Shown: in pieces, positions 18,349 to 26,768 of the stretch
Position numbering within the stretch: position 1 is the first letter of the stretch
Layout: each line of letters starts with the position of its first letter
Source of the DNA: Nocardia goodfellowii
Lineage (GTDB): Bacteria > Actinomycetota > Actinomycetes > Mycobacteriales > Mycobacteriaceae
Assembly (NCBI RefSeq): GCF_017875645.1
Contig: NZ_JAGGMR010000001.1
Span: 6,014,001 to 6,078,000, forward strand
Reading direction: 5' to 3'
Length of the DNA: 64,000 bases
Position numbers and translations under genes: made by a program
Notes under the pieces: model-generated
Databases searched by the model: none
Told to the model about the DNA's origin: nothing
Seen by the model: the letters and a program-made list of their open reading frames with translations, nothing else

Positions 18349-18951
18349 TTACACAGCGGCTTTGATCAGGGCGACCATGGCGTCCGCTGTGCGAGCGCAG
18401 AAGGCGTCGATGTCGTCGTAGCCGTGCATCAGACCCCGGACCAGGGTGCGCGCGACCAGAATCTCGAAAACCAGGTCGGCGGTGGCTGATTCGTCGGCGC
18501 CAGGGGGTAGCGCGGCGCGGATGCGGTCGCACAGCGCTCGGCGGGCGGGAAGGTCGGCGCGCGTGTGCAACTCGCGGTAGCGCTCGGGTTCGGCGTGGTA
18601 GGCCGAGATGAGGCCCGGGACAGCGGCCCGGGTGGAGGGCTCGGCGATCCGGCGCACGAACAGGCGGGCCCACTCCGACATGTCGGCGTGCAGGTCACCG
18701 GTTTCGGCGGGGAGCCACAGGTTTTCGGAGCCGAAGACGGCGTCTTCGATCAGAGCTTCCTTACCCGGCCAGCGGCGGTAGATGGGGGCGGTGCCGACGT
18801 GCGCGCGACGCGCGACAGCCGCGATCGAGGTGTCCTGGTAGCCGACTTCGGCGAGCAGCGAGCGGGTCGCCTCCAGGACCGCCCGATCGATCTGCGTATC
18901 ACGCGGGCGGCCTGCCGCCGACCTGGTACTCGAAGATCCATTAGCCGTCAC
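18349..18951 (-). CDS. TetR-family transcriptional regulator
   Basis: A 200-residue TetR regulator. The DNA-binding helices are at residues 20-60 (LLAEVGYQDTSIAAVARRAHVGTAPIYRRWPGKEALIEDAV), with the PIYRRWPGKEAL pattern common in actinobacterial TetR proteins. The C-terminal domain resembles the TetR_C group often seen with that helix. GTG 18951 is preferred; a TTG at 18987 would add 12 residues and reach into the divergent promoter. The 91-bp gap to the next gene on the + strand suggests that it controls the lipocalin-like/kinase-like pair. About 70 bp between it and cysNC hold no clear hairpin. Confidence 0.83.
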   Translation of the reverse strand: MTANGSSSTRSAAGRPRDTQIDRAVLEATRSLLAEVGYQDTSIAAVARRAHVGTAPIYRRWPGKEALIEDAVFGSENLWLPAETGDLHADMSEWARLFVRRIAEPSTRAAVPGLISAYHAEPERYRELHTRADLPARRALCDRIRAALPPGADESATADLVFEILVARTLVRGLMHGYDDIDAFCARTADAMVALIKAAV

Positions 18952-19042
18952 AGGCGCAGCGTACCCGCGCTGATTCGTCGAAAACAATTACGTTGCGCAC
19001 CAACTCGTATTACATTCACGGCACCACCTTCAAAGGAGTCCC

Positions 19043-20158
19043 ATGCTTGTACCCGAAGACGAAATGCTGTCCCATCAACTGCCGACCACCTTCGACCATG
19101 TCGCCCAGAGCGATCTGCGCTGGACCGAGCGGGTGGTGATGTACGGCTTCGACAAATCCGGCGAGATCAGCATCATGACCGGTCTGGCGCGCTACCCGAA
19201 CCGCAACGTCATGGACGCCTACGCGATGGTCACCATCGCGGGCAAGGAAGCGAAGGTGGTGCGGCTGTCCACCGAATACCGCACGCCCAGGACTCGATTG
19301 GGTGCGTGGAGCGTCGGCCCCTACACCTACGAGGTCATCGAACCACTGCTCAGCACCCGCGCCACCCTCGCGGCCAACGAGCACGGGCTGAGCATGCAAC
19401 TCGAGTTGCGGGGCGACTTCCCGGCCTATGAGCAGACGCCCGCGTTCCACCGCGAACGCGGGCGGGTCCGCGAGGATGCCCGCCGCTACTACCAGAACGG
19501 CACCGTCACCGGCTGGATCGAAATCGACGGCCGGAGAATAGAAATTGATCCGGATCAGTGGTGGTTCGGGCGCGACCACTCCTGGGGCGTACGGCACGGG
19601 CCCGGCGGCGGCAGCCTCGGCGAGGGACCTGGCCTCCAGCCCACGGAGGTGCCCGATGGCGTGCTCTACTACATGGGCATTTTCCAATTCGACGATCAGC
19701 TCGTGCATTTCGCGCAGCGCGAGACCAGCACCGGGGAACGCTGGCAGTTCGAAGGAGAGGTGCTGTATCCCCTCACCACCGGTCGAGATGCCACGCCGAT
19801 CATCGACGTCGAACACGAACTGACCTTCGAGCAAGACCTGCGCGTCGCCACCGGCGGCACATTCACCGTGCACGCCGCCGATCGGACCACCTCCCTGATC
19901 GAAGTGCGGCCACAGTGCCGGTTCTGGCCGGGGTTGGCCGGATACAACGAGTACCGCGGCTATGCCTCCGGCATGTGGCGCGGCGAGGGCTTCAGCGACG
20001 GATATACCGTCGACATCACGGATCCGGCGCAGGTCCAGCCCATCAGCCTGCTCAGTGAGACGCTGTGCGAGGTGCGGATGGGCGATCGGGTCGGGCACGG
20101 GCTACTGGAGATGGTGTTCCTCGGAGCATACCCGCGCTACGGCTACACCGGCTGGTGA
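19043..20158 (+). CDS. Conserved hypothetical protein with lipocalin-like (CrtC/AttH-type) beta-sheet features
   Basis: A 371-residue protein of unassigned function. The sequence is rich in alternating aromatic and charged strands (GSGIHERWGVR-like patches such as DQWWFGRDHSWGVRHG near residue 175) and ends RVGHGLLEMVFLGAYPRYGYTGW. The tryptophan/arginine-rich motif and length recall hydroxyneurosporene-synthase/AttH-like proteins, in which two lipocalin-like domains bind a hydrophobic substrate; this is a resemblance, not a firm assignment. It has no signal peptide. The kinase-fold gene behind it overlaps or abuts its stop, a recurrent actinobacterial pairing. A TetR regulator is divergent. 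Confidence 0.55.
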   Translation: MLVPEDEMLSHQLPTTFDHVAQSDLRWTERVVMYGFDKSGEISIMTGLARYPNRNVMDAYAMVTIAGKEAKVVRLSTEYRTPRTRLGAWSVGPYTYEVIEPLLSTRATLAANEHGLSMQLELRGDFPAYEQTPAFHRERGRVREDARRYYQNGTVTGWIEIDGRRIEIDPDQWWFGRDHSWGVRHGPGGGSLGEGPGLQPTEVPDGVLYYMGIFQFDDQLVHFAQRETSTGERWQFEGEVLYPLTTGRDATPIIDVEHELTFEQDLRVATGGTFTVHAADRTTSLIEVRPQCRFWPGLAGYNEYRGYASGMWRGEGFSDGYTVDITDPAQVQPISLLSETLCEVRMGDRVGHGLLEMVFLGAYPRYGYTGW

Positions 20159-20163
20159 GCAGC

Positions 20164-21165
20164 ATGCGTGTCAGCCCCGAAGCACTACCCGCAGCCCTGG
20201 AACCGATTGTGCGCCAGCACATCCCCGGCGCCGGGATCGCGGGCTGGAGGCGCGCCGAACAAGGGTTCGCCACCGAAACCTATCTTTTCGACGCCGTCGA
20301 TCCCGCCGGCAGCACGACAGGTTTGGTGTTTCGCCGCCCGCCCGAGGTCTCCCTGTTCCCCGACTACGATCTGCGCCGGCAATACCTGGTGATGAAACGT
20401 CTGGCCGGCACCGCGGTTCGGGTGCCGGCGGTGCGCTGGATCGATACCGAAGCCACGGCCCTGGGCTCGCCCTATTTCGTGATGGACCGCATCGATGGGG
20501 GCCGTACCCCCAGCGACGTCCCGACCTACCACGAAACCGGCATGTACTTCGACGCGAGTCCCGCCGAGCGCACCAAGATCTGGCGGGGGTGCCTCGACGC
20601 GATGGCCGAGGTTCATCGACTGGACCCGGCGGCGCTGCGCCTGGACTTCCTGCGCATGGACCGTCTGGGCGCCGACCCGATCGAACAGGCGATCAACTAC
20701 CTCGACCGGGCCGTGCACTGGGCGGCCGAGACACCCGCACCCACCATCGAACGAGCGCTGAGCTGGCTGCGCGACCATCGGTATCGACCCGACCGCATCG
20801 CTCTGTGCTGGGGTGACAGCCGCCTGTCGAACATCCTGTACGGCGCTGACTTCGAAGTGCTCGGCGTGCTCGACTGGGAGACGGCCCGGCTCGGCGATCC
20901 GGAAGCCGACCTCGCCTGGCTGCTGTTCACCGACTGGCTGTGCAGCGACTTCCAGGGCCGCGCCGCACTCGCGGGCACACCCAGCCGGGAGGAAGCGATC
21001 GCCTACTACGAAAGGAGCGCCGGGCGGCCGGTTCGTAACCTGCTGTTCAACGAAATCCTGTCCGCGATCTTGCTTTCCGTGCCACTGTTGCGGATGTCGA
21101 GTCATCTCGGCATGGGAGATCTCTCGGCGGTGTGCGTGGCGCGATTGGACCAGTTACTCCACTGA
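20164..21165 (+). CDS. Phosphotransferase-family (aminoglycoside-phosphotransferase fold) protein
   Basis: A 333-residue protein of the APH/choline kinase fold. The ATP-binding lobe has VFRRPPEVSLFP (lysine position altered) and the hinge YFVMDRIDGG. The catalytic loop reads LCWGDSRLSNILY (HGD-type loop with Trp in the first position), and the metal-binding loop is VLDWETARLGDPEADLAWLL. The phosphate acceptor is unknown; close relatives lie in fatty-acid and steroid gene clusters, often next to acyl-CoA dehydrogenases, and some act on coenzyme-linked or hydroxylated lipids. GTG 20155, overlapping the previous stop, is an alternative start. Confidence 0.8.
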   Translation: MRVSPEALPAALEPIVRQHIPGAGIAGWRRAEQGFATETYLFDAVDPAGSTTGLVFRRPPEVSLFPDYDLRRQYLVMKRLAGTAVRVPAVRWIDTEATALGSPYFVMDRIDGGRTPSDVPTYHETGMYFDASPAERTKIWRGCLDAMAEVHRLDPAALRLDFLRMDRLGADPIEQAINYLDRAVHWAAETPAPTIERALSWLRDHRYRPDRIALCWGDSRLSNILYGADFEVLGVLDWETARLGDPEADLAWLLFTDWLCSDFQGRAALAGTPSREEAIAYYERSAGRPVRNLLFNEILSAILLSVPLLRMSSHLGMGDLSAVCVARLDQLLH

Positions 21166-21235
21166 TCCGCGGCGTGCGCCGGGCCGTAGAGCTGCGTCGT
21201 ATAGATTCTCAGCGACGAGGCTTGAAGGAGGAACG

Positions 21236-22225
21236 TTGACGGATTCCCTACTGCACCAGCGCTTTCCCGAGGTGGCGTCGGAGCTTCCGTTTCTCCGGCT
21301 CGGCGACACGCCGACCCCCGTCCGCGAGCTGCCGCTCGGCATCCGCATCCCGGTGTGGTGCAAGGACGAAAGCGGCTACGGCTCCGGCGGCTGGGGCGGT
21401 AACAAGATCCGCAAACTGGAATGGCTGCTGCCCGACGCCCAGCGGCGCGGCACCAAGACCATCGTCACCGTCGGCGGCACCGGCACCAACTGGGGGCTGG
21501 CGGCCGCGCTCTACGGCCGCGAGCTCGGGCTGGACATCGCGCTGGCGCTGGTCGACCAGCCGGTCGACGACCATGTCCGCGCCCAGCTCGCGCGCCTGGA
21601 GGCCTCCGGCGCGACGCTGCATCACACGCGCTCCAAGTTTCGCACCGTCCTCACCGCGCCGTGGCTGATGCTGCGCCACTCCAGCGGCCGCAAACTCCCC
21701 TACTACCTGCCGGTCGGCGGCTCCTCGCCGATCGGCACGCTCGGCTATGTGGAGGCGGCACTGGAGCTCGCCGCCCAGGTCCGTGCCGGTGACCTGCCCG
21801 AACCCGCGCACATCGTGACCGCGGTCGGATCCGGCGGCACGGCCGCGGGCCTGGCGCTGGGCCTGCGTCTGGCGGGCCTGCGCACCCGGGTGCTCGGCGT
21901 CGTCGTCAACGACACCCTGCCCTTGGAGGCCAAGCACATCGTCGAGCTGGCGCACCGCGCCGAAGAGGTGCTGCGCGAGCGCGGGGCCCAATTCGAGCCG
22001 GTCGGACTCACCCCCGACGACGTGACCATGCTGCGCGACTGGCTCGGCCCGGGCTACGGCCACGAGACCCTCTCCGCGATCGCCGCCCGCGACCGCGCCA
22101 ACATGGTCGGCCTGCATCTCGAAACCGTATACACCGCAAAGGCTTTCGCCGCTATCACGGATCTCTCGGCGCGCGGCGACCTGGATGGCCCGACGCTGTT
22201 CCTCAATACCTACGGCCCGCGCTGA
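21236..22225 (+). CDS. PLP-dependent D-cysteine desulfhydrase / ACC deaminase-like enzyme
   Basis: A 329-residue fold-type II PLP enzyme. GGWGGNKIRKLEWLLPDA carries the PLP-binding lysine (NKIRK), VTVGGTGTNWGLAAALYGRELGL is the phosphate-side region, and GSGGTAAGLALGLRLAGL binds the PLP phosphate. The branch contains D-cysteine desulfhydrase and 1-aminocyclopropane-1-carboxylate deaminase; the NKIRKLE context fits either. The start is TTG 21236, with AAGGAGGA at 21225-21232. A desulfhydrase would release sulfide, which fits the sulfur genes on both sides, but the substrate is not proven by sequence. Confidence 0.8.
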   Translation: MTDSLLHQRFPEVASELPFLRLGDTPTPVRELPLGIRIPVWCKDESGYGSGGWGGNKIRKLEWLLPDAQRRGTKTIVTVGGTGTNWGLAAALYGRELGLDIALALVDQPVDDHVRAQLARLEASGATLHHTRSKFRTVLTAPWLMLRHSSGRKLPYYLPVGGSSPIGTLGYVEAALELAAQVRAGDLPEPAHIVTAVGSGGTAAGLALGLRLAGLRTRVLGVVVNDTLPLEAKHIVELAHRAEEVLRERGAQFEPVGLTPDDVTMLRDWLGPGYGHETLSAIAARDRANMVGLHLETVYTAKAFAAITDLSARGDLDGPTLFLNTYGPR

Positions 22226-22278
22226 GCGTCTGGGGATCCCCGCGCTCATTGGCGACACGGCCGTAGTAACGTATCAAA

Positions 22279-22306
22279 TTGACCCGCCATCCGGGTCGGA
22301 TACAGT
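22279..22306 (+). promoter_or_regulatory. SigA-type promoter for the acyl-CoA dehydrogenase
   Basis: TTGACC (22279-22284), a 16-bp spacer and TACAGT (22301-22306) form a good vegetative promoter. Transcription would start near 22313, about ten bases before the GTG start at 22323. Confidence 0.55.
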
Positions 22307-22322
22307 GCGAGAGGATTGGCCC

Positions 22323-24113
22323 GTGCGTTCGATGTTGCTCTCCCGCAGGGATCTGGAGTTTCTGCTCTACGAATGGCTGCGGGTGCAGGAGCTGACCGAG
22401 CTCCCCCGCTTCGAAGAACATTCGCGGGAGACCTTCGACGGATTCCTGGACCTCTGCGAAGACCTCGCGACCCAGTACTTCGCCCCGCACAACAAGCTCG
22501 GCGACGCCAACGAGCCCAGCTTCGACGGCGAACGCGTGACGCTGATTCCGGAGGTGAAGGCGGCGGTCGAGGCATTCACCAAGGCGAATCTGATCGGCGC
22601 GGCCATGGACGCGGAGATCGGCGGGCTGCAGTTGCCCGCGACCGTGGAAGCGGCCGGGTTCGGCTTCTTCCAAGCCGCGAACGTGGGCACCACCGGATAT
22701 CTGTTCCTGACTGTCGGCAACGCGAACCTGCTGGCCGCGCACGGCACACCGGAGCAGGTGGAACGGTTCGTGCAGCCGATGCTGGAGGGCCGGTTCACCG
22801 GCACCATGTGCCTGTCGGAGCCGCAAGCGGGGTCCTCACTGGCCGATATCGTCACGCGGGCGGAACCACAGCCGGACGGCACCTACCGCCTGTTCGGGTC
22901 GAAGATGTGGATCTCCGGCGGCGATCACGAGCTCACCGAGAATATCGTGCACCTGGTGCTGGCCAAGATCCCGGGCGGGCCCGCCGGCACCAAGGGCATC
23001 TCGCTGTTCGTGGTGCCCAAATACCTTGTCGCCGAGGACGGTTCACTCGGCCCGCGTAACGATGTGGCGCTGGCGGGCCTGAACCACAAGATGGGATACC
23101 GCGGCACCACCAATACGGTGCTGAATTTCGGTGAGGGCAAGCACAATCCGAACGGCGCGCCCGGCGCGGTCGGCTACCTGGTCGGCGAACCGCACCGCGG
23201 GCTGTCGTACATGTTCCACATGATGAACGAGGCCCGGCTCGGTGTCGGCCTCGGCGCGACCGCGCTCGGCTACACCGGATACCTGAAATCCCTCGACTAT
23301 GCCCGCCAGCGTAACCAGGGCCGCGCGGTCACCGCGAAAGACCCGGCCACGCCCCAGATCCCGATCATCGAGCACGCCGACGTCAAGCGCATGCTGCTGG
23401 CACAGAAGGCCTACGCCGAGGGCGCGCTCGCGCTACTGCTGTACTGCAATCGCCTGGTCGATCTGGCCCGCACCGCCGCCGATCCCGCGGTCGAGCGCGA
23501 GCACACGCTGCTGCTGGAAATCCTCACCGGCGTCGCGAAGAGCTGGCCGTCACAGTGGTGCCTGGAGGCCAACAACCTGGCCATTCAGGTGCACGGCGGC
23601 TACGGCTACACCCGCGAATACGACGTCGAACAGCACTACCGCGACAACCGCCTGAACCCGATCCACGAGGGCACGCACGGTATCCAGGGCCTGGATCTAT
23701 TGGGACGCAAGGTGGTTCAGCACGAGGGCGCGAGCCTGCGGTTGCTCACCGATCGGATCACCGGCACCGTCCGCACTGCCACCGAAACCGGTGGCGTCGC
23801 CGCGGAATACGCCGCGCAGCTCGACACCTCGTGGCAGCGACTGTTGGCGGTCACCGCCGGTCTGTTCGCCGATCCGGCGGCCGCGATGGCGCAGGCCACG
23901 GTGTATCTGGAGGCGTTCGGCCACCACGTCGTCGCCTGGATCTGGTTGGAGCAGTTGCTCGCCGCCGAAGGACAGGAGGGCGATTTCTACGCGGGGAAGC
24001 GGGCCGCCGCGCGCTACTTCTTCGCCTACGAGTTGCCCAAGACCGCACCGCAGCTGGACCTGCTCGCCTCGGGCGATCGCACCACACTGGAGATGCGCGA
24101 CGCCTGGTTCTAG
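22323..24113 (+). CDS. Acyl-CoA dehydrogenase (long FadE type)
   Basis: A 596-residue flavoprotein that oxidises acyl-CoA to enoyl-CoA. The N-terminal helical domain starts MLLSRRDLEFLLYEWL. The middle has MCLSEPQAGSSLADI (substrate and flavin contact) and LFGSKMWISGGDHEL. The C-terminal domain carries ANNLAIQVHGGYGYTREYDVEQHYRDNRLNPIHEG, whose glutamate in HEGTHGIQ is the expected catalytic base in the FadE5/very-long-chain class. The extra C-terminal region (to 596) is also typical of that class. GTG 22323 is preferred for its GAGAGG spacing; ATG 22332 is the alternative and starts with the conserved MLLSRRD. Confidence 0.9.
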   Translation: MRSMLLSRRDLEFLLYEWLRVQELTELPRFEEHSRETFDGFLDLCEDLATQYFAPHNKLGDANEPSFDGERVTLIPEVKAAVEAFTKANLIGAAMDAEIGGLQLPATVEAAGFGFFQAANVGTTGYLFLTVGNANLLAAHGTPEQVERFVQPMLEGRFTGTMCLSEPQAGSSLADIVTRAEPQPDGTYRLFGSKMWISGGDHELTENIVHLVLAKIPGGPAGTKGISLFVVPKYLVAEDGSLGPRNDVALAGLNHKMGYRGTTNTVLNFGEGKHNPNGAPGAVGYLVGEPHRGLSYMFHMMNEARLGVGLGATALGYTGYLKSLDYARQRNQGRAVTAKDPATPQIPIIEHADVKRMLLAQKAYAEGALALLLYCNRLVDLARTAADPAVEREHTLLLEILTGVAKSWPSQWCLEANNLAIQVHGGYGYTREYDVEQHYRDNRLNPIHEGTHGIQGLDLLGRKVVQHEGASLRLLTDRITGTVRTATETGGVAAEYAAQLDTSWQRLLAVTAGLFADPAAAMAQATVYLEAFGHHVVAWIWLEQLLAAEGQEGDFYAGKRAAARYFFAYELPKTAPQLDLLASGDRTTLEMRDAWF

Positions 24114-24135
24114 CCGGCGGCCGAACCCCCGCCGG
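24114..24135 (+). terminator. Hairpin directly after the acyl-CoA dehydrogenase stop
   Basis: CCGGCGG (24114-24120) pairs with CCGCCGG (24129-24135) across an 8-nt loop, starting at the base after the TAG stop. No T-tract follows. Termination is inferred from position. Confidence 0.45.
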
Positions 24136-24239
24136 ACCGAGACGGTAGGAGTTCGCGCATTGGAATCCTCGTGATCCGAAATCCCGCCGCCTCGGTCGAG
24201 GTGGCGTAAAGCACCGGCGCACCGCTGTTTCCCCAGGTA

Positions 24240-24307
24240 GCGCCGGGAGGCTACCGGCGCAATACCAGCGCCGGTACGAGTGGCCCGCTCGTGGCGGCGA
24301 GCGGGCC
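24240..24307 (+). promoter_or_regulatory. Structured region with mutually exclusive hairpins upstream of the GntR/AprA-like operon
   Basis: The 221-bp gap 24114-24334 is rich in symmetry. GCGCCGG (24240-24246) pairs with CCGGCGC (24254-24260). TACCGGCGC (24252-24260) can instead pair with GCGCCGGTA (24268-24276), so the two stems exclude each other. A third stem, GGCCCGCTCG/CGAGCGGGCC (24282-24291 with 24298-24307, 10 bp, 6-nt loop), ends 27 bp before the GntR start. The layout resembles an anti-terminator/terminator arrangement, but I cannot match it to a known riboswitch and do not know where transcription starts. Confidence 0.4.
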
Positions 24308-24334
24308 CTCCGAACGCCGCTATCGTCACTGTTC

Positions 24335-25114
24335 ATGCAGGTCAGCGAGCCACAGGACGATCAGCGAGCGCCCGCGCCGGTACGGCGCTTACGTGCCGAC
24401 CAAGCGCGCCGGGTGGCCGATCTGATCCGCCATCAGATCCACGCGGGCGCCTTCGGCGACGTGCTGCCCAGCGAACAGCAGCTGGCCGCCGAACACGACG
24501 CCTCCCGCAACACCGTGCGCGAAGCGCTGACACTGCTCAAGGACGAGGGCCTGATCGATCGGCTGCCCAAGGTGGGCACTCGCGTCGCCGCCCGCAAATA
24601 CGATCACGGCCTGGACGCGCTGCTCGGCCTGCAGGAAACCTTCCAGGGCCATGGCACTGTCCGTAACGAGGTGCGCGCCGCGCTACGGATCAGCGCGCCG
24701 CCCGCCGTCGCGCGCCGCCTCGGACTGGCGGCCGGCGCCCGCGTGGTCTATCTGGAGCGGCTGCGCTACCTCGCGGAGCTCCCGCTGAGCCTCGATCTGA
24801 CCTACCTCACCCCCGAGATCGGCGACCAGGTGCTCGACCACGATCTGGCGAGCACCGACATCTTCGTGCTGCTCGAGCAGATCAGCGGACAGCGCCTCGG
24901 CTCGGCCGACCTGTCGCTGGAGGCCGTCGCCGCCGACCCGCATACCGCCGCCACGCTGGACGTTCCCGCGGCCGCCCCGCTGCTGATGCTGGAGCGGCTC
25001 ACCCGCCTCGACGACGGCACTCCCGTGGACTTGGAGTTCATCCGCATGCGCGGCGACCGAATCACCATGCGCGGCAACCTGACCCGCACCAACCCCGAAT
25101 GGAAGGTCATCTGA
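24335..25114 (+). CDS. GntR/HutC-family regulator with UTRA domain
   Basis: A 259-residue regulator. The winged helix is at residues 25-90 (VADLIRHQIHAGAFGDVLPSEQQLAAEHDASRNTVREALTLLKDEGLIDRLPKVGTRV), typical of GntR. The C-terminal UTRA domain runs from about residue 110 to the end (RRLGLAAGARVVYLERLRYLAELPLSLDLTYL ... PVDLEFIRMRGDRITMRG). UTRA domains bind small ligands such as sugars, amino acids or phosphonate- and sulfonate-like anions. It is the first gene of a six-gene operon; its TGA overlaps the ATG of the ferredoxin by one base. It probably senses the transported substrate and autoregulates. Confidence 0.88.
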   Translation: MQVSEPQDDQRAPAPVRRLRADQARRVADLIRHQIHAGAFGDVLPSEQQLAAEHDASRNTVREALTLLKDEGLIDRLPKVGTRVAARKYDHGLDALLGLQETFQGHGTVRNEVRAALRISAPPAVARRLGLAAGARVVYLERLRYLAELPLSLDLTYLTPEIGDQVLDHDLASTDIFVLLEQISGQRLGSADLSLEAVAADPHTAATLDVPAAAPLLMLERLTRLDDGTPVDLEFIRMRGDRITMRGNLTRTNPEWKVI

Positions 25115-25341
25115 TGGCGCTCGCGAATCAGCGTACCGATATCCCCGTCACCATCGACGAATCACTGTGCATCCAGGGCTGCACGCTGTGCGTCGAGATC
25201 TGCCCGCTGGACTCCCTGGCCATCAACCCCGAGAACGGCAAGGCCTTCATGCACGTCGACGAGTGCTGGTACTGCGGCCCCTGCGCGGCGCGCTGCCCCA
25301 CCGGGGCAGTGACCGTCAATATGCCCTATCTGTTGCGCTGA
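25114..25341 (+). CDS. 2[4Fe-4S] ferredoxin, AprB-like
   Basis: A 75-residue electron carrier with two clusters: CIQGCTLCVEICP and CWYCGPCAARCP. The insertion between the clusters (DSLAINPENGKAFMHVDECW) and the CW.C pattern recall AprB, the iron-sulfur subunit of adenylylsulfate reductase, rather than a generic ferredoxin, although AprB is longer. It is separated from the AprA-like flavoprotein by the transporter genes but lies in the same operon, so it is the likely electron partner. The ATG overlaps the GntR stop. It is cytosolic, with no export signal. Confidence 0.85.
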   Translation: MALANQRTDIPVTIDESLCIQGCTLCVEICPLDSLAINPENGKAFMHVDECWYCGPCAARCPTGAVTVNMPYLLR

Positions 25342-25355
25342 ATCCGGAAAGACCC

Positions 25356-26768
25356 ATGAAGAGAACACGTTTCGCACCCGTCCTGCTGACCGCCGCGCTC
25401 GCGTTGACCGGCTGCTCGCTGGAACAGGCGGCGGCCGGTGACACCGTCAAGGTCGTCATCGGCTACCAGTCCAAGACCATCAACACCGTCACCGCCGGAA
25501 CCCTGTTGCGCGCCAAAGGTTTCCTGGAGCAGCGGCTGAACCGGCTGTCCGGCGCGAAATACCAGGTCGAGTGGCAGGACTACGACACCGGTGCGCCGAT
25601 CACCGCGCAGATGGTCGCGGAGAAGATCGATATCGGATCCATGGGCGACTACCCGGTACTGATCAACGGTTCCCGCACGCAGGCCAGCGAACGCGCCGCG
25701 ACCGCCCTCGTGTCGGTCACCGGCTACAACCCCAAGGGCGCACTGAATATGGTCGTGGTGGCGCCGAATTCGACCGCCCGCACCCTCGCGGACCTGGCCG
25801 GGCAGAAAGTCTCCGCCAGTGTCGGCTCGGCGGGGCACGGCACGCTCGTGCAGGCGCTGACCCGGGCCGGCATCGATCCGAAGTCCGGTGTCGAGGTGCT
25901 CAACCAGCAACCGCAGATCGGCGCTTCGGCGCTGGAATCCTCTCAGGTCCAGGGTCTTTCGCAGTTCGTGGCCTGGCCCGGTCTACTGGTTTTCCAGAAC
26001 AAGGCCCGGCTGCTCTACGACGGCGCCGAACTGAACGTGCCCACCTTCCACGCGGTGGTGGCGCGCCGTGACTACTCCGCCAAGCATCCCGAGGTGCTCG
26101 ATGCCTTCCTGCAGGCGCAACTGGACGCCACCCAGTTCCTCAACGACGAACCTGTCGAGGCAGCCCAGATCGTGGCCGAGAACTCGGGCCTCCCAGCCGA
26201 AGTCGTGTACCTCTACAACGGGCCGGGCGGCACCTCCTTCGACGCCACCGTCAAGCCGCACCTGGTGGAGACGCTGAAAAGCGATGTCACCTACCTGAAG
26301 TCGATCGGCGACTTCGCCGAACTCGACATCGACGAGTTCGTCGACGACACCGCACTGCGGAAGGCGTTCGCCGAGCGCGGGCAGAACTACGACAGCGCGC
26401 TGGCGAACACCGCCAACCCGTCGCTGATCCGGGGCAACGACCCGCTGAACGGCAGGACGGCCGACAATCCCGCGACGGCGAGCGAGATCTGGTTCGCCGG
26501 TCAGGACGCCACGCAACCGGCCGCCGATCCGACGAGCCTGCTCCGGGCCGTCAAACAGGGTCGGGCGCAGGGAAAGACGATACGGGCCGCCTATGTGCCC
26601 GACGCCGAACTCGGCACGCGCTGGTTCGCGGACAAGGCGGTGTGGGTGCGCGACGGGGAGACCTATCTGCCCTTCACCACCGCCGCCGCGGCGGCGCGAT
26701 ATCTGGACCGGCATCCGTCGGGTGTGACCGTCGGCTTCGAGCAGGCTGTCACCGAGGTGCGGGTATGA
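25356..26768 (+). CDS. ABC transporter substrate-binding lipoprotein (SsuA/TauA/NMT1-like, extended)
   Basis: A 470-residue lipoprotein. The signal peptide MKRTRFAPVLLTAALALTGC ends in the lipobox LTGC, so the mature protein is anchored outside the membrane. The binding fold follows, starting TVKVVIGYQSKTINTVTAGTLLRAKGFLEQRL, with KIDIGSMGDYPVLINGS and KVSASVGSAGHGTL typical of nitrate/sulfonate/taurine binding proteins. Normal SsuA or TauA is about 320 residues; here about 130 extra residues follow (DNPATASEIWFAGQD ... TYLPFTTAAAAARYL), an unassigned extension. It is 14 bp behind the ferredoxin and overlaps the permease by four bases. Confidence 0.85.
   Translation: MKRTRFAPVLLTAALALTGCSLEQAAAGDTVKVVIGYQSKTINTVTAGTLLRAKGFLEQRLNRLSGAKYQVEWQDYDTGAPITAQMVAEKIDIGSMGDYPVLINGSRTQASERAATALVSVTGYNPKGALNMVVVAPNSTARTLADLAGQKVSASVGSAGHGTLVQALTRAGIDPKSGVEVLNQQPQIGASALESSQVQGLSQFVAWPGLLVFQNKARLLYDGAELNVPTFHAVVARRDYSAKHPEVLDAFLQAQLDATQFLNDEPVEAAQIVAENSGLPAEVVYLYNGPGGTSFDATVKPHLVETLKSDVTYLKSIGDFAELDIDEFVDDTALRKAFAERGQNYDSALANTANPSLIRGNDPLNGRTADNPATASEIWFAGQDATQPAADPTSLLRAVKQGRAQGKTIRAAYVPDAELGTRWFADKAVWVRDGETYLPFTTAAAAARYLDRHPSGVTVGFEQAVTEVRV

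Noticed and set aside
24136..24240. Cobalamin- or SAM-type riboswitch upstream of the GntR operon
   Set aside because: Short stretches such as GGAATCC and CCCGCC recall parts of the cobalamin core, but the order and conserved loops do not fit.
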